A DNA stretch of 5,582 bases from a bacterium (GTDB lineage: Bacteria; Krumholzibacteriota; Krumholzibacteriia; Krumholzibacteriales; Krumholzibacteriaceae), in NCBI GenBank assembly GCA_017885175.1, contig JAFNGP010000258.1, forward strand, positions 6,056 through 11,637. Direction: 5' to 3'. The translations under genes were made by a program, and so were the position numbers. Shown piece by piece: positions 1 through 5,527 of the stretch. Each line of letters opens with the position of its first letter. Position 1 is the stretch's first letter. The notes beneath the pieces were generated by a model. It saw only the letters and a program-made list of their open reading frames with translations. It was not told the DNA's origin and searched no databases.

Positions 1-60
1 CGAATGTCGTACAGGGGCGGCAAGAGATCTTCACTCTCCCCAGAATCATTTATATAGGTC

Positions 61-89
61 TTGAAGAATTCACCGCGTACACGTAGAAT
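61..89 (+). promoter_or_regulatory. Candidate sigma-70-type promoter of the secreted M6-like protein gene
   Basis: TTGAAG (61-66) and TAGAAT (84-89) are separated by exactly 17 bases. They match the -35 and -10 consensus at 4 of 6 and 5 of 6 positions. Transcription would begin near 96, only about three bases before the ATG at 99. That agrees with the lack of a recognisable Shine-Dalgarno sequence there and suggests leaderless or near-leaderless initiation. A competing -10-like TATATA lies at 51-56 but has only a poor -35 partner. This is consensus matching only. Confidence 0.4.
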
Positions 90-98
90 AATCACCCT

Positions 99-3000
99 AT
101 GAGAATCGCATTCCTCACGCTCTCGACGATCGTCGCCTTTCTGATTCCGGGACCGGCGCATGCGCAGGCGGCGGCCGCGGCTCCGGGCGTCAGGGGCGTT
201 CTTCCGCGCGTTCAGAGCGTAGGGCCATATCAGAAGAGTTCCATCGAGAGACTTCTTCGCGGGGCGAGCGCCCCCGTCGATTCTCTGGACGTGATCGTGT
301 TTCTGATCTCGTTCGCCGACAGGGAATTCAACGCCGATCACGGCATGGCCTATTTCGAAAACGAGCTGAGGCACCTCAGGGAATACTATGCCGGCGCTTC
401 GCGGAACGTCTTTCATCCGAGAACGACCATCTATCCGACGATCGTCGAGCTGAGCGGAAACGAAGGCTATTACGGCGCGGACGGCCTGTGGAAGGAGCGG
501 ATGGCCGAGCTCCTCATCGAGATCGTCCAGAAAACCGACGCGTCCGTCGATTTCTCGCGGTATGACGCCTTCGCGGTGATCCACGCCGGAGCGGGCCGGG
601 AGACCGATTTCAACAACGACTCGAGATACCAGATCCCTTCCGGTTTCGTCAACCCCGTCGAGATGGCGGAGGCGCTCAAGGATACGCTCGGAACGCCGGG
701 CGTTCCGACGAACGATCTCGTGGACGGAAGCGCGTTCCAGATCGACAATCTCATGGTCTGGCCGGAGGAGGCGTCGCAGGACGGCTATGTGTTCGGCTCG
801 CTCGGCATCTATGCCTACCAGTTGGGGCTCAGGCTCGGGATGCTGCCTCTCTACGACACCACGCCCGCCCCCTACCCCGATTCCCAGGGCATCGGAAACT
901 TCGATCTGATGAGCTACGGCATCTACAACGCGCTCGGTTTCGTGCCGGCGTTCCCCTCCGCATTCAACCGGTATCTCATGGGCTGGGTGGAACCCGTTGT
1001 CGTCGAGGACGATCGCACGGTGCGTCTCGCCGACGTCAACTCGACGGGAGCGCTCGATACGGCTCTCGTGAAAATACCGATCAACGCTTCCGAGTATTTC
1101 CTCGTCGAGAACAGGGTTCACGACACGAACTTCAGCGGGAGATTCGATTTCATCGATGCGGACAGTAACGGCGTTCCCGATAACGCCGATACCCTGCTGG
1201 GGGCCGAGTTCGATTTCTTCCTCACCGCGACGACGAATCTCAGGCCGGATCCCGTTGGCGCGCCCGACAGCGTGATCACGGGGAGCGGGCTCATGATCTA
1301 TCACGTCGACGAGGCCGCCCTGAGGCGCGCCCTCGAAACGGGCCATTATGCGAACGACGACAAGACCTGGAAAGGGGTCGACCTGGAGGAAGCCGATCAC
1401 GTGCAGGATCTCGATAGCCCCGCGGGGGCCTTCGCCTACGGCAGCTTCTACGATTCCTTCAGGAGAGGAAATAACGATCGCTTCGGTCCCGGTACGGATC
1501 CGTCGAGCGCGGACAACGCCGGCGCGCGGACGGGGATCGGGATATCGGGGATTTCGGCTGCAGGACACTATATGACGTTTGATGTCAGTTTCTCTCCCTC
1601 GCTCGACTTTGTGCGGAGCGAGTTCGCGGGGAACGCCGCGAAGCTGAGCCCGATACCGGTCGATCTCTACGGGGACGGCGTGGAGGAGCTCATTGCGGCC
1701 GCCGACACGGGTTTCATCTATATCGCCGATCAGGCAGGCACGACCTCGCTGTCACTGAGCTTCGTGAAGATCGTCGACGTTCCGGGGGCGGTGTGGGCCG
1801 GTCCGCCGGTCTTCTGCGACATCGATGATGACGGGACCCTCGAGATATTCATCACGTCGCGAGACGCGACGCTCTATGCCTTCGAACCGTCGGGCGCCCC
1901 GTTCGCGATCGACGACGACGGATCGCCGGGCTCGCTCAAGCTGCGCGGCGACCTTGCGACCTCGCCCATGGTGCTCAATATGGACTCGGACGCGGGTCTG
2001 GAGATCGCTGTTTATTGTTCGACATCCGACAGCACTTTCGCGGTGGTGCTCGGCTCCTCGACGGCGACGCCGGCGAACGGCTGGCTGCGGAGAGGGACCA
2101 TCGGCGCCGAGCGGCGAGTGTTCGAAGGTCGGCCCGCTTCACATCCCGCGACGGGCGTGCTGCGATCGGCTTCCGGAGACATCACGGGCGTCGGTATGGC
2201 CCGGCGTCGGAGCGTGCAGACCCTCGATTTCGTATTCCTCCTTCCCGCTTCGGGCCCGTCCGGGGCGATCGTGGTCTTGCCGTCGAAAGAAATTCGCGCC
2301 TATCCGGGCGGATTGCTCGTTCCGGCGGCGGGAGATATCGGCGGAGGCGGGGGCGATTGCCTCGTGAGCGCCGTTCCCGGATCGGGCCTCTGCTTCTGGG
2401 ATCTCGGGAGCCCCGCCCGTTTCGTGACCGCGCCGCTCCGGGGCTCGAATCCTTCTCCTCCTGTCCTCGCCGACGTAGACGGTGACGGGACCCTCGAAAC
2501 CGCTCTGCGGGACGATGAATACCTGTATCTGTTCTCCGGTTTCGGCACGCCCGCGAGGGGCTGGCCGAAGAAGCTCGACGAGGCGAGCGTTACACACGAT
2601 CGATCGGCGCCTCTTGCGCCTCCCGTCATCGCGGATATAAATGGCGACGGCAAGAGAGAAATTGTCTTCCGCGTTTCGGGGGATTTGCGCGCATACGATT
2701 TCTCCGGGCGGGAGATAGAGGGGTGGCCTCTTCCCGGAGAAGGTGTCGCGGGAGGCTCGATCGCCCTTCTCAAAGGCGAGAGCGGTGGGCTGTATGCGTT
2801 CGATTGCGCCTCGATCGTTTCCTATGCGACAGGCGTCAGCGGGGGCACCGAATCCGGAGACGCAGTCGTCTCGCTCAGGAGATACGATCTCGGAGTCGCA
2901 TATCAGGACAACCAGGCATGGCCATTCTACCGGCATGATGCCCAAGGCACGGGAAGACAGATGCCTTCGAGCGAATCGTCTCCCCGCGAACGCGTCGATC

Positions 3001-3284
3001 CCGCCACGTTCATCGTGTATCCGAATCCGGCGCAGGGATCCGCGTTCACGGCGAGGGTGCTCGTTTCGGCTCCGGCCCGCGTGACGGTGACCATATTCAA
3101 TATAGAAGGGGAGAAGGTCGTCGATCGGGCGCTCGATCATTCATGGTTCGCGGGGAGCGCCGTTCCCTTCGAGACGAGCTTTTCGACCGCAGCGTTTTCG
3201 GGCGGCGTCTATATCTGCCGTATCGAAGTAACCGGCGACGGCTGGAGCTGGACCGGAGCGAAGAAATTCGCCGGCATTCGTTGA
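99..3284 (+). CDS. Secreted M6-like (catalytically degenerate) protein with FG-GAP/VCBS-like repeats and a T9SS-type C-terminal domain
   Basis: Protein of 1061 residues. The start is forced: an in-frame TAG lies at 84-86 and no other start codon follows it before 99. Residues 1-23 are a Sec signal peptide ending AHA-Q. About 60-500 resemble M6/immune inhibitor A metallopeptidases: VIVFLISFAD near 65, GIGNFDLMSYG (264-274) for the family's GxGxWDLMxxG, YLMGW (292-296), YFLVENR (333-339) and GLMIYHVDE (397-405). The expected HExxHxxGxxD zinc motif is replaced by YQLGLRLGMLP (240-250), so proteolysis is unlikely. A calcium-type loop DADSNG lies at 353-358. Residues about 515-880 carry FG-GAP/VCBS-like repeats with loops DIDDDG (574-579), DVDGDG (792-797) and DINGDG (846-851), plus weaker copies at 522 and 627, suggesting a beta-propeller for binding. 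WPFYRHD (941-947) precedes a C-terminal domain (about 968-1061) with YPNPA (974-978), SGGVYICRIE and KKFAGIR, resembling type A T9SS sorting domains. Inference: exported to or anchored on the cell surface, probably as a binding or structural protein. The ligand is unknown. Confidence 0.85.
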   Translation: MRIAFLTLSTIVAFLIPGPAHAQAAAAAPGVRGVLPRVQSVGPYQKSSIERLLRGASAPVDSLDVIVFLISFADREFNADHGMAYFENELRHLREYYAGASRNVFHPRTTIYPTIVELSGNEGYYGADGLWKERMAELLIEIVQKTDASVDFSRYDAFAVIHAGAGRETDFNNDSRYQIPSGFVNPVEMAEALKDTLGTPGVPTNDLVDGSAFQIDNLMVWPEEASQDGYVFGSLGIYAYQLGLRLGMLPLYDTTPAPYPDSQGIGNFDLMSYGIYNALGFVPAFPSAFNRYLMGWVEPVVVEDDRTVRLADVNSTGALDTALVKIPINASEYFLVENRVHDTNFSGRFDFIDADSNGVPDNADTLLGAEFDFFLTATTNLRPDPVGAPDSVITGSGLMIYHVDEAALRRALETGHYANDDKTWKGVDLEEADHVQDLDSPAGAFAYGSFYDSFRRGNNDRFGPGTDPSSADNAGARTGIGISGISAAGHYMTFDVSFSPSLDFVRSEFAGNAAKLSPIPVDLYGDGVEELIAAADTGFIYIADQAGTTSLSLSFVKIVDVPGAVWAGPPVFCDIDDDGTLEIFITSRDATLYAFEPSGAPFAIDDDGSPGSLKLRGDLATSPMVLNMDSDAGLEIAVYCSTSDSTFAVVLGSSTATPANGWLRRGTIGAERRVFEGRPASHPATGVLRSASGDITGVGMARRRSVQTLDFVFLLPASGPSGAIVVLPSKEIRAYPGGLLVPAAGDIGGGGGDCLVSAVPGSGLCFWDLGSPARFVTAPLRGSNPSPPVLADVDGDGTLETALRDDEYLYLFSGFGTPARGWPKKLDEASVTHDRSAPLAPPVIADINGDGKREIVFRVSGDLRAYDFSGREIEGWPLPGEGVAGGSIALLKGESGGLYAFDCASIVSYATGVSGGTESGDAVVSLRRYDLGVAYQDNQAWPFYRHDAQGTGRQMPSSESSPRERVDPATFIVYPNPAQGSAFTARVLVSAPARVTVTIFNIEGEKVVDRALDHSWFAGSAVPFETSFSTAAFSGGVYICRIEVTGDGWSWTGAKKFAGIR

Positions 3285-3317
3285 GGGCGCCATTCATGAT
3301 TCGCCGAGGGCGCCCTC
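3283..3317 (+). repeat. GC-rich stem-loop directly after the stop codon
   Basis: GAGGGCGCC (3283-3291) pairs perfectly with GGCGCCCTC (3309-3317) across a 17-base loop. The stem begins inside the TGA stop codon. Because GGCGCC is self-complementary, GAGGGCGCC also recurs as a direct repeat at 3306-3314. No T-run follows, so it is not a canonical intrinsic terminator. It could stabilise the 3' end of the upstream mRNA or weakly limit read-through. Confidence 0.4.
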
Positions 3318-3358
3318 CGCGCCGCGCCTCGCCGAAGAAGCGGGGGACGTATCGGGCG

Positions 3359-3387
3359 TTGACCGCCGACGCGCAAAGGATTACTAT
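3359..3387 (+). promoter_or_regulatory. Candidate promoter of the PorV/PorQ-family gene
   Basis: TTGACC (3359-3364) matches the -35 consensus at 5 of 6 positions. A 17-base spacer follows, then TACTAT (3382-3387), which matches -10 at 4 of 6. TATTAT at 3385-3390 is a closer -10 match but would need a 20-base spacer. The predicted start near 3394 gives a leader of about 20 bases containing the strong ribosome binding site. The porV-like gene may therefore be transcribed independently of the upstream gene, although read-through is not excluded. Confidence 0.4.
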
Positions 3388-3404
3388 TATCGTATGGAAC
3401 ATTC

Positions 3405-3411
3405 GGGAGGG
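3405..3411 (+). promoter_or_regulatory. Ribosome binding site that fixes the start of the PorV/PorQ-family gene
   Basis: GGGAGGG lies just upstream of the ATG at 3415, with four bases between GGAGG and the start. An in-frame ATG at 3394 would add seven residues (MEHSGGN) in front of an otherwise typical signal peptide, has no Shine-Dalgarno sequence of its own, and would place this one inside the coding sequence. The start at 3415 is therefore preferred. Confidence 0.75.
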
Positions 3412-3414
3412 AAC

Positions 3415-4344
3415 ATGATCCGGAGAATCTCGATCGCGGTTCTGGTCGCCGCGCTCGTCGCGCTTCCGTTCGCCGGCCTCCTCGCAGGCGAGCCCGGCAC
3501 GAGCGGTTTTCTCTTTCTTCGCCTCGGGAACGGCGCCCGCGCGGGCGCGATGGGTGAGGCCTTCACCGCCGTCGCGGACGACGCGACGGGCATCTACTAT
3601 AATCCGGCCGGGATGGCGGGCGCCGACGGGGTCGATCTCAACGTGACCCATTCCGAATGGCTCATGGACGTGCGCTTCGAGCAGGTTTCGGTCGTCAACG
3701 AGATGCTGGGCGGAGCGGTCGGGCTCAATTTCACCGGCGTCTATTACGGCGACATGGACCGGTACCCGGATTATCCCGCGCTCGTCCCGGACGGAACGTT
3801 TTCCCCCTATGATATGTCCCTCGCCGCGGGCTACGCGATGGACGTGCTGCCGAATCTGTCCGCGGGCGTCACGGCGAAGCTCATCTACGAGAAGATCGAT
3901 TTCGAATCGGCGACCGGATGGGCCGTGGACGTCGGGATCGTCCACCGGAGCATGATCGAGGGGCTCACGCTGGCCGCGTCGATGCTCAACTTCGGCCCGC
4001 AGGCCAAATTCGTCGTGGAAAAATTCTACCCGCCGTTTCAGATGAGGGGTGGCGCCGCGTACCGTTACGACGCCCCGTGGCTGAAGGGAAACGTCATTCT
4101 CGCGAGTGACGCCGTTTTCCCGAACGACGGGACCGCCAAGCTGCATATGGGGATGGAGTACAATTACCGGAGGCTCGCCTCGGTGCGCGCGGGATACAAG
4201 TCCAACTATCAGGTGCAGGGTCCGACCTTCGGGTTCGGCGTCGCGTACCGCAGTCTCAGATTCGATTACGCATACATGCCGATGGAGTTCGATCTCGGCG
4301 ACAGTCACCGTTTCTCGATCAACGTGTCCTCGCCCGGCCGGTAG
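3415..4344 (+). CDS. PorV/PorQ-family outer-membrane beta-barrel protein
   Basis: Protein of 309 residues. Residues 1-25 form a signal peptide (MIRRISI, then a hydrophobic stretch ending LLAG). The diagnostic PorV/PorQ block follows at about 32-68: FLFLRLGNGARAGAMGEAF, then AVADDATGIYYNPAGMA. The rest alternates short amphipathic strands and turns, as expected of a FadL-like outer-membrane barrel, and ends with a terminal-strand pattern HRFSINVS (298-305) plus SPGR. In known type IX systems PorV carries proteins with C-terminal sorting domains from the translocon to the surface attachment complex, and PorQ acts in the same system. The gene lies 130 bases after a protein with such a domain, which supports a cargo-related role. 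Many FCB genomes encode several paralogues, some of unknown job, so I do not assign porV or porQ. Its last 40 bases overlap the 3' end of the converging lpxH-like gene. Confidence 0.85.
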   Translation: MIRRISIAVLVAALVALPFAGLLAGEPGTSGFLFLRLGNGARAGAMGEAFTAVADDATGIYYNPAGMAGADGVDLNVTHSEWLMDVRFEQVSVVNEMLGGAVGLNFTGVYYGDMDRYPDYPALVPDGTFSPYDMSLAAGYAMDVLPNLSAGVTAKLIYEKIDFESATGWAVDVGIVHRSMIEGLTLAASMLNFGPQAKFVVEKFYPPFQMRGGAAYRYDAPWLKGNVILASDAVFPNDGTAKLHMGMEYNYRRLASVRAGYKSNYQVQGPTFGFGVAYRSLRFDYAYMPMEFDLGDSHRFSINVSSPGR

Positions 4345-5063
4345 AATCCGAGCGACAATCGCCCTTCCCGTATCTCGAGGAACGAGAAGTTCCTCTCCCA
4401 ATCTCCGAGTATCACGAAGGTCCGGTCTCCGAAGCGCTCGATGCACGGGTAATGGATGTGCCCCGTGATGAACGCGTCGTTGCCCCATCGGAAGAAGGAG
4501 TCGTTCGCCATCGTGAGGAGCGTTTTCGCGGCGCGCTCGGTCTTTCTCTCCGTGATCCCCTTGCTCGCCCTCGAAAAGCGCCTGGCTATCGCGTAGAGCG
4601 CGTCGGGGTGGACGGCGCGCGCCATGGCGATGGCCGGCCGGCTCCGGATGACCGCCTTGAGCGTCTTGTAGCCGCGGTCGCCGGGAAGAAGATCGTCGCC
4701 GTGCGTCATCGTCACCTTGATCCCCTGGATCGTATGCGTCGCGAGAGGAGGAAGTATCGTGAATCCGAGCGTCTCGGAGACATAGGATCCGAGCCAGAAA
4801 TCGTGATTGCCCCCCGCGATGAATATCCCGGTGCCGCTTTTTCTGAGGGACGAGAGCGCGTCGAGAACGTCCCGGTAGTATCGCGGCACGACGCTCCGGT
4901 ATTCGAACCAGAAATCGAAAATGTCTCCAAGGAGGTAGAGCTTCGACGCTCCTTCGATACCCGCGAGGAAGGAGATGAAGCGGTCGCGCTTCATGCGTTC
5001 GTCTATTCCCAAGCCGTCGTATTTGAAATGGGTGTCCGAAACGAAGAAAACGGATTCTCTCAT
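4305..5063 (-). CDS. lpxH: UDP-2,3-diacylglucosamine diphosphatase-like metallophosphoesterase (LpxH family)
   Basis: Protein of 252 residues, close to the usual LpxH length of about 240-260. All blocks of a binuclear calcineurin-like phosphoesterase are present in order: SDTH (D10, H12), LGDIFDFW (D47, D50), GGNHDFW (N86, H87, D88), MTHGDDLLPGDRGY (H121, D123) and TGHIHYP (H202, H204). GDxFDFW and the HGDxLLPxDxGY segment followed by a basic, helix-rich insert (about 130-180) are typical of LpxH-type enzymes, which split UDP-2,3-diacylglucosamine into lipid X and UMP at the inner face of the inner membrane during lipid A synthesis. GNHD instead of the proteobacterial GNRD fits the Bacteroidota-type branch. 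The start at 5063 begins right at the first beta strand (MRESVFFVSDTH). A GGAG lies 10 bases upstream, inside a 12-bp palindrome. The gene is on the opposite strand from its neighbours. An LpxH-like phosphoesterase of different substrate cannot be excluded. Confidence 0.85.
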   Translation of the reverse strand: MRESVFFVSDTHFKYDGLGIDERMKRDRFISFLAGIEGASKLYLLGDIFDFWFEYRSVVPRYYRDVLDALSSLRKSGTGIFIAGGNHDFWLGSYVSETLGFTILPPLATHTIQGIKVTMTHGDDLLPGDRGYKTLKAVIRSRPAIAMARAVHPDALYAIARRFSRASKGITERKTERAAKTLLTMANDSFFRWGNDAFITGHIHYPCIERFGDRTFVILGDWERNFSFLEIREGRLSLGFYRPGEDTLIEKR

Positions 5064-5073
5064 ATAGATTCTA

Positions 5074-5085
5074 CTCCGGCCGGAG
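5074..5085. repeat. Perfect 12-bp palindrome at the lpxH ribosome binding site
   Basis: CTCCGGCCGGAG is fully self-complementary. On the minus strand its final GGAG is the best Shine-Dalgarno candidate for lpxH, 10 bases before the ATG. In mRNA, CTCC and GGAG could pair around a GGCC loop and partly hide the ribosome binding site. As DNA it could instead be a dimeric protein-binding site. A chance palindrome in GC-rich DNA is also possible. Confidence 0.4.
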
Positions 5086-5145
5086 CGAAAGGCTTCAGGA
5101 TACGGTACTGGATTCTATTGCAGAATCAAATGGGGATGGCAAGCG

Positions 5146-5170
5146 AAAAACCCTCGCGCGCCCCCGCGCG
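5146..5170 (-). terminator. Possible minus-strand terminator-like hairpin
   Basis: CGCGCG (5155-5160) and CGCGCG (5165-5170) form a 6-bp GC-only stem around a four-base loop. Read on the minus strand, the stem is followed by AGGG and then TTTTT (complement of 5146-5150). The T-run starts four bases after the stem, which is poor for an intrinsic terminator. No minus-strand gene lies upstream of it within the window, so its role, if any, would be to stop antisense transcripts before lpxH. Confidence 0.2.
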
Positions 5171-5196
5171 GACGAAGGGCGGCAGAATTTATGAAG

Positions 5197-5216
5197 CGAT
5201 CCCGGGGCGGGAATCG
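5197..5216. repeat. GC-rich inverted repeat (8-bp stem)
   Basis: CGATCCCG (5197-5204) pairs with CGGG (5208-5211) and ATCG (5213-5216), with one bulged A at 5212 and a GGG loop. On the plus strand it is followed by TTAT only, and on the minus strand by no T-run, so it is not a convincing terminator in either direction. It lies about 100 bases upstream of the promoter at 5320. Confidence 0.3.
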
Positions 5217-5319
5217 TTATAAGGTATTGAAATAATGCCCGATACGGCATGTATGCTTCCCGCGGGTCGATCCTGAAATGAAGGGCAAAGCGAATATGCG
5301 ATTTTTCGAGAATAATTCT

Positions 5320-5348
5320 TTGACATAATTCCGGTATCCGGGTACACT
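5320..5348 (+). promoter_or_regulatory. Near-consensus sigma-70-type promoter driving the structured leader
   Basis: A perfect -35 box TTGACA (5320-5325) is followed by a 17-base spacer and TACACT (5343-5348), which keeps the first and second T-A, the fourth A and the final T of the -10 box. The sequence just upstream (about 5300-5319) is A/T-rich, like an UP element. Transcription would start at about 5353-5356. This is the best promoter in the window and lies about 200 bases before the next start codon, implying either a long 5' leader or a separate small RNA. Confidence 0.65.
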
Positions 5349-5352
5349 CTTA

Positions 5353-5521
5353 GTTGCATGGGTGACAGGGCAGTTGTGCCAGGAGAGTAAATCGTTTCGC
5401 CAACGATACCTGCACTTAGAACCCCACCGAAAAAACGAAACTTTTTGGTGCGCAAGGTGTATGTACCTTGTGAGTGGTCTAAGGCGGATACGGATAGAAA
5501 CCGTGCGGGTATCGAAGGCGG
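5353..5521 (+). ncRNA. Structured leader or small RNA of unrecognised family
   Basis: About 170 bases lie between the promoter and the next gene with dense self-complementarity. Local hairpins: ATCGTT/AACGAT (5391-5396 with 5402-5407); GTGC-AGG with CCTGCAC (5376-5383 with 5409-5415, one bulged C); CACCGAAAA with TTTTTGGTG (5425-5450 region); CAAGGT/ACCTTG (5453-5458 with 5465-5470); and TTAGA/TCTAA (5416-5420 with 5478-5482) enclosing the last two. A long-range helix of 12 consecutive pairs joins CGATACCTGCAC (5404-5415) to GTGCGGGTATCG (5503-5514) with one G-U pair. It is incompatible with the first two hairpins. GGTATC (5508-5513) can also pair with GATAC at 5487-5491. The helix ends one base before AAGGCGG (5515-5521), the only Shine-Dalgarno-like sequence of the next gene. 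Mutually exclusive pairings beside a ribosome binding site suggest a translational switch. A stand-alone RNA is also possible. I recognised no known riboswitch, 6S, SRP, tmRNA or RNase P core. Confidence 0.45.
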
Positions 5522-5527
5522 TTTATT

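Larger units (their letters stand above)
5064..5319. other. Intergenic region upstream of lpxH, no gene seen
   Basis: I find no credible coding sequence here. The stretch holds the lpxH 5' region, a perfect palindrome, three inverted repeats, and an A/T-richer tail (about 5300-5320) just before the promoter at 5320. Another small inverted repeat, GATTCT (5111-5116) with AGAATC (5122-5127), has a five-base loop. GATTCT also recurs at 5053-5058 and 5067-5072. On the minus strand, TTGATT (complement of 5125-5130) is a possible lpxH -35 but has no good -10 at the right distance, so I do not call that promoter. Confidence 0.6.

Noticed and set aside
1..57. Possible tail of an upstream gene ending TAG at 55-57
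   Set aside because: One plus-strand frame is open from the window edge to that stop, but 18 codons without any motif cannot be told from chance.
99..1598. Active M6 metalloprotease annotation for the secreted protein
   Set aside because: The zinc motif is absent at the aligned position (YQLGL for HExxH), and I found no other HExxH in the protein.
2139..3140. Minus-strand open frame (333 codons) inside the secreted protein gene
   Set aside because: It is antisense to the FG-GAP-like repeats and C-terminal domain, and its product is arginine-rich without motifs.
3097..4488. Long minus-strand open frame (463 codons) opposite the porV-like gene
   Set aside because: Its product is arginine- and histidine-rich with no recognisable motif, typical of the antisense frame of GC-rich genes. 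The plus-strand frame has a signal peptide, a strong ribosome binding site and PorV/PorQ motifs.
4452..5222. Plus-strand open frame (256 codons) opposite lpxH
   Set aside because: It is the antisense of a clear metallophosphoesterase with all five metal-binding blocks, and its own translation is an arginine-rich, low-information sequence.
5191..5235. Small plus-strand frame MKRSRGGNRYKVLK
   Set aside because: It has only 14 codons, no well-placed ribosome binding site or promoter, and overlaps an inverted repeat. Chance is the simpler explanation.
5189..5455. Minus-strand open frame (88 codons) across the promoter and leader
   Set aside because: It runs against a near-consensus promoter and a highly structured RNA. 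It shows no known motif, and its sequence is explained by the plus-strand RNA.
5353..5521. 6S RNA or a known riboswitch (THF, glycine, cobalamin, SAM, TPP and others)
   Set aside because: GGAGAGTA at 5382-5389 recalls the THF class, but the rest of that consensus is missing. No closing stem joins the two ends as in 6S RNA. None of the core motifs I know for the other classes is present.
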